From SKVR01 sp037441525 (GTDB taxonomy: Bacteria; Bacteroidota; Bacteroidia; Bacteroidales; UBA7960): a stretch of DNA of 19,804 nt. Numbering within the stretch: the stretch's first letter is position 1; every line of letters begins with the position of its first letter. Shown piece by piece: positions 6,980-14,132 of the stretch. The translations under genes and the position numbers were made by a program. Location of the stretch: assembly GCA_037441525.1 (NCBI GenBank), contig JBBISA010000066.1:1-19804 (forward strand), written 5' to 3'. The notes under the pieces were generated by a model. That model had not been told where the DNA came from. It was given only the letters and a program-made list of their open reading frames with translations, and searched no databases.

Positions 6980-8038
6980 TTATTTTTCCCGCTCGATATA
7001 CTGCCTGTTGTAATATTTCTGATAATCGCCTGTTGTAACATTGTCTATCCATTGTTTGTTTTCGAGATACCAATCAATGGTTATGGCAAGGCCTTCTTCG
7101 AATTGCAATGAAGGTACCCATCCTAACTCTTTCTGGAGTTTAGATGCATCAATGGCATATCTTAAATCATGGCCTGCCCTGTCTTTAACATACGTAATAA
7201 GATTTTCGGAAGTACCGGCCGGCCGGCCCAGTTTTTTGTCCATCAATTTACATAGAAGCCTTATTAAATCAATGTTTTTCCATTCGTTATGTCCACCAAT
7301 ATTATAGGTGTCTCCGATTTTTCCCTGATGGAAAATCAGGTCGATGGCCCGGGCATGGTCGACAACAAAAAGCCAGTCTCTGACATTTTCGCCCTTTCCG
7401 TACACAGGCAAGGGTTTGTTGTTTATAATATTATTGATAAAAAGTGGCAGAAGTTTTTCAGGAAACTGGTTGGGCCCGTAATTATTTGAACAATTCGATA
7501 TTACTACCGGAAGCCCATAAGTATGATGCCATGCCCTTACAAAATGATCGCTGCTGGCTTTTGATGCTGAATAAGGGCTGCGAGGATCATACGGGGTAGT
7601 TTCGGTAAATAACCCTTCATTGTCCAGTGACCCATAGACCTCGTCGGTTGAAATATGGTAAAAACGTTTGGTTCTATCACTTCCCCAATTGCTTCTGGCT
7701 GCATTTAGCAGATTAATGGTTCCGATTACATTGGCAAAAACAAATTCCATGGGGTTTTCAATTGAACGGTCTACGTGGCTTTCGGCAGCCAGGTGTATAA
7801 TACCGTCAAAACTGTATTTCTGAAAAAACTTTACAACAGTTTTGTTATCAGTTATATCAGCCTTTTCAAAAACATAGTTTGGGGAGCTTTCAACATCGCG
7901 AAGGTTTTCCAGATTCCCGGCATAAGTTAACTTGTCAAGATTCACAATATTATATTCGGGGTATTTATTTACAAATACCCTTACTACATGTGAACCTATA
8001 AATCCGGCGCCCCCGGTTATGAGAATTGTTTTTTGCAT
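6980..8038 (-). CDS. rmlB: dTDP-glucose 4,6-dehydratase RmlB
   Basis: Catalyses dTDP-glucose to dTDP-4-keto-6-deoxyglucose in the cytoplasm, the branch point for dTDP-rhamnose and many dTDP-deoxy or amino sugars. The protein has 352 residues, normal for RmlB. The NAD motif TGGAGFIGS begins at residue 8. The dehydratase-specific STDEVYG is present with Thr131, Asp132 and Glu133, and the Tyr156/Lys160 pair lies in SPYSASK. SNNYGPNQFPEKLLP and VYGKGENVRDWL are also characteristic. The stop lies before the 88-bp gap with repeats. The gene starts 8 bp after galE ends, so the two are co-transcribed. RmlA, RmlC and RmlD are not in the window, so either they are elsewhere or the product feeds another dTDP-sugar route. 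Confidence 0.95.
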   Translation of the reverse strand: MQKTILITGGAGFIGSHVVRVFVNKYPEYNIVNLDKLTYAGNLENLRDVESSPNYVFEKADITDNKTVVKFFQKYSFDGIIHLAAESHVDRSIENPMEFVFANVIGTINLLNAARSNWGSDRTKRFYHISTDEVYGSLDNEGLFTETTPYDPRSPYSASKASSDHFVRAWHHTYGLPVVISNCSNNYGPNQFPEKLLPLFINNIINNKPLPVYGKGENVRDWLFVVDHARAIDLIFHQGKIGDTYNIGGHNEWKNIDLIRLLCKLMDKKLGRPAGTSENLITYVKDRAGHDLRYAIDASKLQKELGWVPSLQFEEGLAITIDWYLENKQWIDNVTTGDYQKYYNRQYIEREK

Positions 8039-8046
8039 ATAGAGTA

Positions 8047-9081
8047 TTATGGTTTGTCAAGTATTCCTGCTGCAAGGTTTTTCTCCCATTCCCAGGCCGA
8101 TTTTAAGGCAACTTCAAGGGGTAGTTTTGTTTTCCAACCCAGCACGTTGTTGGCTTTTTTAGTATCAGCCCATACTTGTTCTGTATCGCCAGCGCGTCGG
8201 CCAACAACCTGGTAGTTTAGCTTTAAGTTGTTCACTGTCTCAAAGGCTTTAATTACTTCCAGAACGCTATTTCCATTGCCTGTTCCCAGATTGAAGACTT
8301 CAAATGCATAGGTTGACTTTTTTTGATTCATTCGTTCAATTGCTATCACATGCGCTTTTGCAAGGTCAACCACATGTATATAATCTCTTACTGCAGTTCC
8401 GTCAGGGGTATTATAATCACTCCCGAATACCTTAAGAGATTCTCTTTTCCCAATGGCAGTCTGCGTGATAAATGGGATTAGATTATTAGGTATACCCAAA
8501 GGTAATTCGCCAATGAGTGCGCTTTGGTGTGCCCCAATAGGGTTGAAATACCTGAGAGCGATTGCCTTCAAAGGTGTGGTTTTTACCTGATCAAATATTA
8601 TCTCTTCTGATATTTGCTTGGTATTACCGTAGGGTGAGGTGGCCGGTTGAACAGGGGCGTCTTCGGCAACCGGAAGCTTCTCGGGTTGGCCATAAACTGT
8701 GCACGACGATGAAAATACCAGGTTATTGCAACCGTTTTCATTCATGGCTCCCAGCAAATTAATGAGCGAAACAAGATTATTGTGATAATACCTGAGCGGA
8801 AACTCAGACGATTCGCCTACCGCTTTGTAGGCTGCAAAATGTATAACGCCATCAATATCCTGATTTGAATCAAAAAACTGATCAACCAGGTTTTTGTCGC
8901 AAAGATCAAATTGGTGAAAAGCCGGTGCAATACCGGTTATTTTTTCAATTTGATTCACTATTTTCCGGGTTGAATTGGCCAGACTATCGATAATAACCGC
9001 TTCATGTCCACTTTGTTGAAGTTCAACTACTGTATGCGAACCAATATAGCCTGTTCCCCCCGTAACAATAATTTTTGCCAT
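8047..9081 (-). CDS. galE: UDP-glucose 4-epimerase GalE
   Basis: Interconverts UDP-glucose and UDP-galactose. The 344-residue protein matches the bacterial GalE length. TGGTGYIGSH is at the N-terminus (from residue 7). The catalytic serine/threonine region SSSCTVYG and the Tyr151/Lys155 pair in SPYGNTK follow, then LRYFNPIGAH, GTAVRDYIHVVDLA and the C-terminal RRAGDTEQVWAD region, all standard for true GalE. It belongs to a different epimerase subgroup from the WbpP/TviC-like protein encoded two genes downstream, so the operon carries two 4-epimerases, probably for different substrates. It begins 20 bp after the dehydrogenase gene and ends 8 bp before rmlB. Some GalE proteins also accept N-acetylated substrates; that cannot be judged here. 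Confidence 0.94.
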   Translation of the reverse strand: MAKIIVTGGTGYIGSHTVVELQQSGHEAVIIDSLANSTRKIVNQIEKITGIAPAFHQFDLCDKNLVDQFFDSNQDIDGVIHFAAYKAVGESSEFPLRYYHNNLVSLINLLGAMNENGCNNLVFSSSCTVYGQPEKLPVAEDAPVQPATSPYGNTKQISEEIIFDQVKTTPLKAIALRYFNPIGAHQSALIGELPLGIPNNLIPFITQTAIGKRESLKVFGSDYNTPDGTAVRDYIHVVDLAKAHVIAIERMNQKKSTYAFEVFNLGTGNGNSVLEVIKAFETVNNLKLNYQVVGRRAGDTEQVWADTKKANNVLGWKTKLPLEVALKSAWEWEKNLAAGILDKP

Positions 9082-9101
9082 TTTCTAATATTTGCCTGGT
9101 A

Positions 9102-10403
9102 TTAAAGGCTCCAGTATTGAATATCTTTGATTTTATTACGATAAATACCCTTTATATCAACAAGAATGGGGTTTTTGATTCCCGACATCATGCTTTTAAA
9201 GTTTTCTTCATTAAGTTTCAGGTATTCTTTGTGATTTACTGCCACAACTATTGCATCATAATCATTTGTAATGTTCTCAGATAGGGCGAAGCCATATTCA
9301 TGTTTAAGTTCCATTGAATTGGCGTATGGATCAACTATATCCAGGTTTACACCGTAGCTCTTCAGTTCATTGATTACATCGGCCACTTTAGAATTTCTGA
9401 TATCGCTTACATTTTCCTTGAAGGTAACTCCCATGATAAGCACTTTAGATTTCTGAATATTCTTGCCTGCAGCAATGAGTTTCTTCACCAGTTGTTTTGC
9501 TGTGTAAAACCCCATTGAGTCGTTAACGAAACGACCGCTATTAATGATTTGAGGGTGGTACCGGTATTCTTTGGCCTTGTAAACCAGATAATAAGGGTCC
9601 ACACCAATACAGTGGCCGCCAACCAACCCGGGGTAGAATCTCAGGAAGTTCCATTTGGTGCCAGCAGCTTCCAGCACATCATAAGTATTTATGCCCATTC
9701 GGTTAAATATGATCGACAGTTCGTTCATTAGGGCAATATTTACATCGCGTTGGGTGTTTTCGATAATCTTGGCAGCTTCAGCAACTTTAATTGATGGTGC
9801 GCGGTGTACTCCGGCCTTAACAATAAGTTCATAGGTCTTGGCAATATTATCCAGAGCAATATCATCGCAACCCGACACCACTTTTGTAATGGTTGTAATG
9901 GTATGCTCTTTATCTCCGGGATTAATTCTTTCGGGTGAATAGCCCACTTTAAAGTCAATGCCACATTTTAACCCGCTTTCAGCTTCAAGAATTGGGATAC
10001 AATCTTCCTCAGTACAACCAGGATAAACAGTTGACTCGTATACCACATAATCTCCTTTTTTAAGGGCTTTCCCCACCGAGTGTGAAGCCGATAAAACTGG
10101 TTTAAGGTCGGGCAGGTTATGGTCGTCAATGGGGGTAGGTACCCCGATTATATGAAAATTGGCAAGTTTAAGATCTTCAGGATTGGCGGTGAAATAAATA
10201 TCAGCGCCATCGAAGGCTTCAGGTTCCAGTTCATCGCTGGGATCGATGCGGTTGCGCATTTTCTCTATTCGGTCGGGTTTGATATCAAAGCCAACTACCT
10301 GTATTTTTTTCGCAAATTCAAGGGCTATGGGTAATCCCACATAACCCAGACCGATTACTGAAAGTTTAGCTTGTTTATTGATGAGTTTTTCGTAAACATT
10401 CAT
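9102..10403 (-). CDS. UDP-N-acetylhexosamine 6-dehydrogenase, TviB/WbpO-like
   Basis: A 433-residue UDP-sugar dehydrogenase that oxidises C6 twice with NAD+ to give a uronic acid. The Rossmann motif GLGYVGLP is at 18-25. The catalytic cysteine is Cys265 in GGHCIGVDPYYL. Conserved VYESTVYPGCTEEDC, GYSPERINPGDKEH and VAEAAKIIENTQRDVNIALMNEL segments follow the TviB (Vi antigen, UDP-GlcNAc) and WbpO (O6, UDP-GalNAc) pattern rather than the Ugd or WbpA pattern. The product is therefore probably UDP-GlcNAcA or UDP-GalNAcA. A C-terminal FKENVSDIRNSK motif completes the family layout. It sits 23 bp after the acetyltransferase gene and 20 bp before galE. Pairing with the WbpP/TviC-like epimerase supports a GalNAcA route; which enzyme acts first is unknown. 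Confidence 0.9.
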   Translation of the reverse strand: MNVYEKLINKQAKLSVIGLGYVGLPIALEFAKKIQVVGFDIKPDRIEKMRNRIDPSDELEPEAFDGADIYFTANPEDLKLANFHIIGVPTPIDDHNLPDLKPVLSASHSVGKALKKGDYVVYESTVYPGCTEEDCIPILEAESGLKCGIDFKVGYSPERINPGDKEHTITTITKVVSGCDDIALDNIAKTYELIVKAGVHRAPSIKVAEAAKIIENTQRDVNIALMNELSIIFNRMGINTYDVLEAAGTKWNFLRFYPGLVGGHCIGVDPYYLVYKAKEYRYHPQIINSGRFVNDSMGFYTAKQLVKKLIAAGKNIQKSKVLIMGVTFKENVSDIRNSKVADVINELKSYGVNLDIVDPYANSMELKHEYGFALSENITNDYDAIVVAVNHKEYLKLNEENFKSMMSGIKNPILVDIKGIYRNKIKDIQYWSL

Positions 10404-10426
10404 AGGTATAAAGTTTTAGTCTGTTA

Positions 10427-11005
10427 TTACTTTTTTCTTACACTTGCGTTCTCAAATATATAGATTTGTTTGCTTTCGGGGCATTGCGCCAGGCCATTTA
10501 TATCGAATTCAAGTCTGTGGCCATATTCGCTCATCCAGCCAATGTGTTTGGCTGGGTTTCCAACAACCAGTGCAAAGGGTAGCACATCTCTGATTACTAC
10601 CGAACCTGCACCAATAAAGCAATATTCGCCCAGCTCAATACCGCAAACAATAGTTGCATTGGCCCCAATTGATGCCCCTTTGCGAACCATGGTGCGGGCA
10701 TACTGGTCTTTCCTTACAATTGCACTCCTTGGGTTTACAATATTGGTAAAAACCATTGATGGTCCCAGAAAAACATCATCCTCACAAATTACCCCGGTAT
10801 AGATAGATACATTGTTCTGAACCTTTACATTATTACCAAGCACCACCTCGGGCGAAATCACAACATTCTGACCAATATTGCAGTTTTTTCCGATGGTGCA
10901 GCCGGGCATTATATGCGAAAAATGCCATATTTTAGTTCCTTCGCCAATAGTGCAACCCTGATCTATTACAGCTGTTTCATGGCTGAAGTAGTTCTTTTTC
11001 TCCAT
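10427..11005 (-). CDS. WbpD/WlbB-like sugar-nucleotide N-acetyltransferase (left-handed beta-helix)
   Basis: A 192-residue hexapeptide-repeat acetyltransferase, probably acetylating the 3-amino group of a UDP-2-acetamido-3-amino-uronic acid with acetyl-CoA. Isoleucine/valine-rich hexapeptide turns run from about residue 15 to 165 and would form a left-handed beta-helix. The stretch FTNIVNPRS, then RKDQY, KGASIGANATIVCG and GNPAKHIGWMSE, closely follows WbpD (Pseudomonas) and WlbB (Bordetella). I chose the ATG at 11005. The same frame extends to a TTG at 11053 overlapping the aminotransferase stop, but the 16 extra residues (polar, Lys/Gln-rich) precede where the fold begins, and the shorter form matches the usual size of about 190 residues. 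The WbpE-like aminotransferase directly upstream makes the substrate type likely; the required WbpB is not seen. Confidence 0.88.
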   Translation of the reverse strand: MEKKNYFSHETAVIDQGCTIGEGTKIWHFSHIMPGCTIGKNCNIGQNVVISPEVVLGNNVKVQNNVSIYTGVICEDDVFLGPSMVFTNIVNPRSAIVRKDQYARTMVRKGASIGANATIVCGIELGEYCFIGAGSVVIRDVLPFALVVGNPAKHIGWMSEYGHRLEFDINGLAQCPESKQIYIFENASVRKK

Positions 11006-11045
11006 GGGGTTTTGTTTTAATGATTTTTCCTGGAATACCTGAAAA

Positions 11046-12173
11046 TTAACCAAGGTATTCTAAAACGCTGTTTGTGATATAATTGAGTTGCTCATTGTCG
11101 AGTTCGGTATGCATTGGCAATGATATTACTGATTTGCTTAGCATTTCAGTAACAGGGAAATCGCCTTCTTTATACCGGGGGTCGATGTAGGCTTTTTGCA
11201 AATGCATGGGGACCGGGTAGTAGATCATGGCCGGAATTCCTTTTTCTCCCAAAAATTTCTGCATGCCGAACTGATCCAGATTATTAATTACCAGTGTGTA
11301 CTGATGAAAAACATGAGTTGAGAAAGGACTTCGCGCGGGTATGGTAATTCTTGGATGTCCATTGAAAGCAGCATCGTAATAATCGGCGGCAGCTCTTCTG
11401 GCATCTGCATACTCATTGAGTCGTCTGAGCTTAACCCTAAGTATTGCAGCCTGTATGCTATCGAGCCGCGAATTCACCCCGATCGAATCATGATAATAGC
11501 GCACTTCCATGCCATGGTTCACTAAAATGCTGAGTTTTTTCGCCAGTTCGTCGTTGTTGGTAAAAAGTGCTCCCCCATCGCCATAGCAACCAAGATTCTT
11601 TGATGGGAAAAAAGAAGTACATCCCACAATACCCATGGTTCCTGCCTTTTTACGGGTTTGATCTTTAAAAATATAGTCGGCACCGATGGCCTGAGCATTA
11701 TCTTCAATAATATACAGATTGTTATGGCAGGCAATTTCCATCAACTCATCCATGTTGGAGCATTGACCGAAAAGGTGGACTGGTACAATGGCTTTGGTGC
11801 GCGGAGTAATTGCCTGTTTGACTTTTTCGGGGTCGATATTATAAGTGTCGGGCAAAACATCAACCAGAACCGGGGTAAGGCCCAGCAGGGCAATTACTTC
11901 AACAGTTGCAACAAATGTAAAAGATGTAGTTATTACCTCATCGCCGGGTTGTAAACCGAGCCCCATCATGGCTACCTGCAGGGCATCGGTGCCATTGGCA
12001 CAAGGGATAACATGCTTAACTCCGAGATAATCCTGCAATTCCTGCTGAAATTTTTTTACTTCGCTTCCATTTATGTATTGTGTGGAGCGAATCACATCAA
12101 TTACTGCCGAGTCAATTTCGTTCTGTATTTTTTCGTATTGACTCTTAAGGTCAACCATTTGAATAGGTTTCAT
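11046..12173 (-). CDS. WbpE/WlbC-like PLP-dependent sugar aminotransferase (DegT/DnrJ/EryC1/StrS family)
   Basis: A 375-residue nucleotide-sugar aminotransferase that would use glutamate and PLP to aminate a keto-sugar, here probably the 3-keto group of a UDP-HexNAc uronic acid. The PLP-binding lysine is Lys192 in SFFPSKNLGCYGDGG. Other family motifs are CANGTDALQVAM, the GDEVITTSFTFVAT region, PVHLFGQC, EDNAQAIGADY and GVNSRLDSIQAA. The resemblance to WbpE is strong throughout, and the WbpD-like gene follows directly. It is the first gene of the seven-gene minus-strand operon, with the ATG at 12173 about 50 bp downstream of a good -7 element. An alternative is amination of the RmlB product at C3 or C4, since rmlB lies in the same operon, but the WbpD partner favours the UDP-uronic acid route. 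Confidence 0.9.
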   Translation of the reverse strand: MKPIQMVDLKSQYEKIQNEIDSAVIDVIRSTQYINGSEVKKFQQELQDYLGVKHVIPCANGTDALQVAMMGLGLQPGDEVITTSFTFVATVEVIALLGLTPVLVDVLPDTYNIDPEKVKQAITPRTKAIVPVHLFGQCSNMDELMEIACHNNLYIIEDNAQAIGADYIFKDQTRKKAGTMGIVGCTSFFPSKNLGCYGDGGALFTNNDELAKKLSILVNHGMEVRYYHDSIGVNSRLDSIQAAILRVKLRRLNEYADARRAAADYYDAAFNGHPRITIPARSPFSTHVFHQYTLVINNLDQFGMQKFLGEKGIPAMIYYPVPMHLQKAYIDPRYKEGDFPVTEMLSKSVISLPMHTELDNEQLNYITNSVLEYLG

Positions 12174-12225
12174 GAAGTGTATCAGGGTTTTAAATGAATG
12201 ATAAAAAGGTGTTAAAAGTGACTTG

Positions 12226-12233
12226 CAAAGATA
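12226..12233 (-). promoter_or_regulatory. -7 promoter element for the sugar-nucleotide operon
   Basis: On the minus strand this reads TATCTTTG, an exact TAnnTTTG match, giving a leader of roughly 45 nt before the aminotransferase ATG at 12173. No TTG at the usual -33 distance is obvious. It lies back to back with the candidate waaA promoter at 12293-12300, so about 60 bp separate two divergent starts, and a regulator binding here could affect both. Confidence 0.45.
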
Positions 12234-12292
12234 AGAAGATTTAGATTGAGGGGTATGCTACCTACTCTTTCCAAAGGCTTTATTTAATTGGC

Positions 12293-12300
12293 TATATTTG
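12293..12300 (+). promoter_or_regulatory. -7 promoter element for waaA
   Basis: TATATTTG matches TAnnTTTG exactly and lies about 85 bp before the ATG at 12384. It falls inside the upstream in-frame extension that begins with TTG at 12288. If used, transcripts would begin near 12305 and could not include that TTG, which supports the ATG at 12384 as the real start. No clear -33 element is seen. Confidence 0.4.
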
Positions 12301-12383
12301 CCATTCGATTGCTGCAAAATTCTAAATGTATTATCTTTCAGTTGGTTGCAAAATGCAATCCCACTATCTTCCAAATTTTCATT

Positions 12384-13670
12384 ATGCATTTGCTTTATAA
12401 TTTTTCTATAATTTTATATGATTTAGCTATAAAATTGGCTTCTTTGTTTAATAAAAAGGCGCTTTTATGGGTTAATGGGCGAAAAGGGTTGCTCGATCAG
12501 ATTGCGCTGAATTTAGACCATGATGCCAACCATGTATGGTTTCATTGTGCATCGCTTGGCGAGTTTGAGCAAGGAAGACCCATTATGGAGAAATTCAGGA
12601 TTGACAATCCGGATATGAAAATAGTACTTACTTTTTTTTCTCCCAGTGGATATGAAGTACGGAAGAATTACCAGGGGGCTGATTATGTGTTTTATCTGCC
12701 ACTTGACACACCTGGTCAGGCATTAAAGTTTATTGAATATGTTCAGCCGTGTATGGCTATCTTTATAAAGTATGAATTCTGGTTTAATTATCTTATTCAA
12801 CTTCATAAAAAAAATATACCAATAATATTTGTTTCGGCGATTTTCAGACCCGGACAAATGTTTTTCTCATGGTGGGGTGGCTGGTTCAGAAAACGATTGA
12901 AGGAAATGACGTGGTTTTTTGTACAGGATAAGACTTCACAAAAATTGCTCAATACATTAGGAGTTCATAATGTCAGTGTCAGTGGCGATACCCGTTTCGA
13001 CAGGGTAAGGGAAGTGGCGCTAAACCCCACAAGATTTGGACAAGTGGAAAAATTTATTCAGGGTTCGGTAATTTTTATGGCTGGTAGCACCTGGCCTGCC
13101 GATGAGCAATTGTTGGTTCCTTATATAAATCAGGAAAAGCGCGACATAAAGTTTATAATTGTGCCCCATGAAATCAGCGATGTTCATATTCAAAAACTAA
13201 AAAATTCAATCAAAACTAAGGTGGTAGTTTACTCACAATACGATGAAACTGAGTATATGCATGCCAGGGTGCTAATTATTGACCGAATCGGTATGTTATC
13301 AAACCTATACCAATATGCATCAATAGCCTTTATAGGAGGTGGTTTTGGCAAGGGTATTCACAATATCCTTGAAGCAGCCACCTTTGGTATGCCGGTAATT
13401 TTTGGACCTCAATACCAGAAATTTGCGGAAGCCAGAGACCTTGTAAGCTACCATTGTGCATTTTCCGTGAAAAATTTAAAGGAATTTACTGAAATAGTAT
13501 CAAAATTGTTAAATGATTATAACCTGGTGAAGCATATTTCAGATGTTAATCGTAATTACGTTGTAGCCAAATGTGGTGCCACTCTACAGATAATGCAGTT
13601 TATAAATGCTTTGATAAATCCTTTGTCTAATTCCTGGCAACTACCTATGGAAAAGTTGGGTTTAAACTAA
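12384..13670 (+). CDS. waaA: 3-deoxy-D-manno-octulosonic acid (Kdo) transferase WaaA/KdtA
   Basis: A GT30 glycosyltransferase that adds Kdo from CMP-Kdo to lipid IVA at the inner membrane, building the LPS inner core. From the ATG at 12384 it has 428 residues. A hydrophobic N-terminal anchor spans about residues 3-22. The conserved ASLGEFEQGRP motif holds Glu60, the expected catalytic base. AGSTWPADE, IVPHEI and the GGGFGKGIHNILEAATFGMPVIFGP segment are typical GT30 C-terminal donor-site features. The open frame reaches back to a TTG at 12288, but those 32 residues have no family counterpart and overlap a likely promoter, so I excluded them. The gene is divergent from the sugar-nucleotide operon and the first of three plus-strand genes. 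It indicates an LPS-bearing cell. Confidence 0.93.
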   Translation: MHLLYNFSIILYDLAIKLASLFNKKALLWVNGRKGLLDQIALNLDHDANHVWFHCASLGEFEQGRPIMEKFRIDNPDMKIVLTFFSPSGYEVRKNYQGADYVFYLPLDTPGQALKFIEYVQPCMAIFIKYEFWFNYLIQLHKKNIPIIFVSAIFRPGQMFFSWWGGWFRKRLKEMTWFFVQDKTSQKLLNTLGVHNVSVSGDTRFDRVREVALNPTRFGQVEKFIQGSVIFMAGSTWPADEQLLVPYINQEKRDIKFIIVPHEISDVHIQKLKNSIKTKVVVYSQYDETEYMHARVLIIDRIGMLSNLYQYASIAFIGGGFGKGIHNILEAATFGMPVIFGPQYQKFAEARDLVSYHCAFSVKNLKEFTEIVSKLLNDYNLVKHISDVNRNYVVAKCGATLQIMQFINALINPLSNSWQLPMEKLGLN

Positions 13671-13762
13671 ATATTATACCTGATTTTTTTTGGCACAAGT
13701 GTTGACCAGCCCTATTGTTCTAAAAAATTAATGCAAATTTGTTTCATTTAAATATTTATACT

Positions 13763-14110
13763 ATGCCATTCCTGTTAAAAGTTATCATTACAACATTTGC
13801 TGTGGTAATAGGTGCTTATATTATGCCCGGAGTAAGTGTTGATAGTTTTCTTACCGCCATAATTGTTGCATTTGTGCTGGGCCTTTTAAATTCTATCCTT
13901 AAACCCATTCTGGTGCTACTTACACTGCCGGTAACTGTTTTAAGCCTGGGATTGTTTCTGGTTGTAATCAATGCTTTTATTATAATGGTAACCGATTATT
14001 TTGTGAAGGGGTTTGATGTAAGCAGTTTTTGGATTGCAGCCCTGTTTAGTTTGCTGCTCGCTTTTATTGGGTGGATTTTGGAAATGCCTGTGAAACCACG
14101 GAATCAGTAG
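13763..14110 (+). CDS. Small four-helix membrane protein, phage holin IV superfamily (PF04020-like)
   Basis: A 115-residue integral membrane protein with four hydrophobic segments, at about residues 3-20, 26-45, 48-72 and 85-107, separated by very short loops. The pattern of a first helix followed by IMPGV, then LNSILKPILVLLTLPVT, matches the widespread family annotated as phage holin family 4 superfamily IV. In most bacteria this is a chromosomal protein of unknown function, and nothing nearby suggests a prophage. I chose the ATG at 13763 over a TTG at 13739, since the extra eight residues add nothing recognisable. It lies 92 bp after waaA and 22 bp before the MuiA-family gene, so it may share transcripts with either. 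No lytic role should be inferred. Confidence 0.8.
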   Translation: MPFLLKVIITTFAVVIGAYIMPGVSVDSFLTAIIVAFVLGLLNSILKPILVLLTLPVTVLSLGLFLVVINAFIIMVTDYFVKGFDVSSFWIAALFSLLLAFIGWILEMPVKPRNQ

Positions 14111-14132
14111 TTGATTTTAAAAAATATAAACT

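Noticed and set aside
11006..11053. 16-residue N-terminal extension of the WbpD-like protein from a TTG overlapping the aminotransferase stop
   Set aside because: The ATG at 11005 gives the usual family length and begins just before the conserved fold. The extension is polar and unlike WbpD.
12288..12383. N-terminal extension of waaA from a TTG codon, 32 extra residues
   Set aside because: The extension has no match to the usual Kdo transferase N-terminus, contains a likely promoter element at 12293-12300, and the ATG at 12384 puts the membrane anchor and Glu60 at their expected places.
13763..14110. Prophage or lysis cassette, from the holin-family name
   Set aside because: There is no endolysin, integrase or phage structural gene nearby. 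This family is mostly a chromosomal membrane protein unrelated to lysis.
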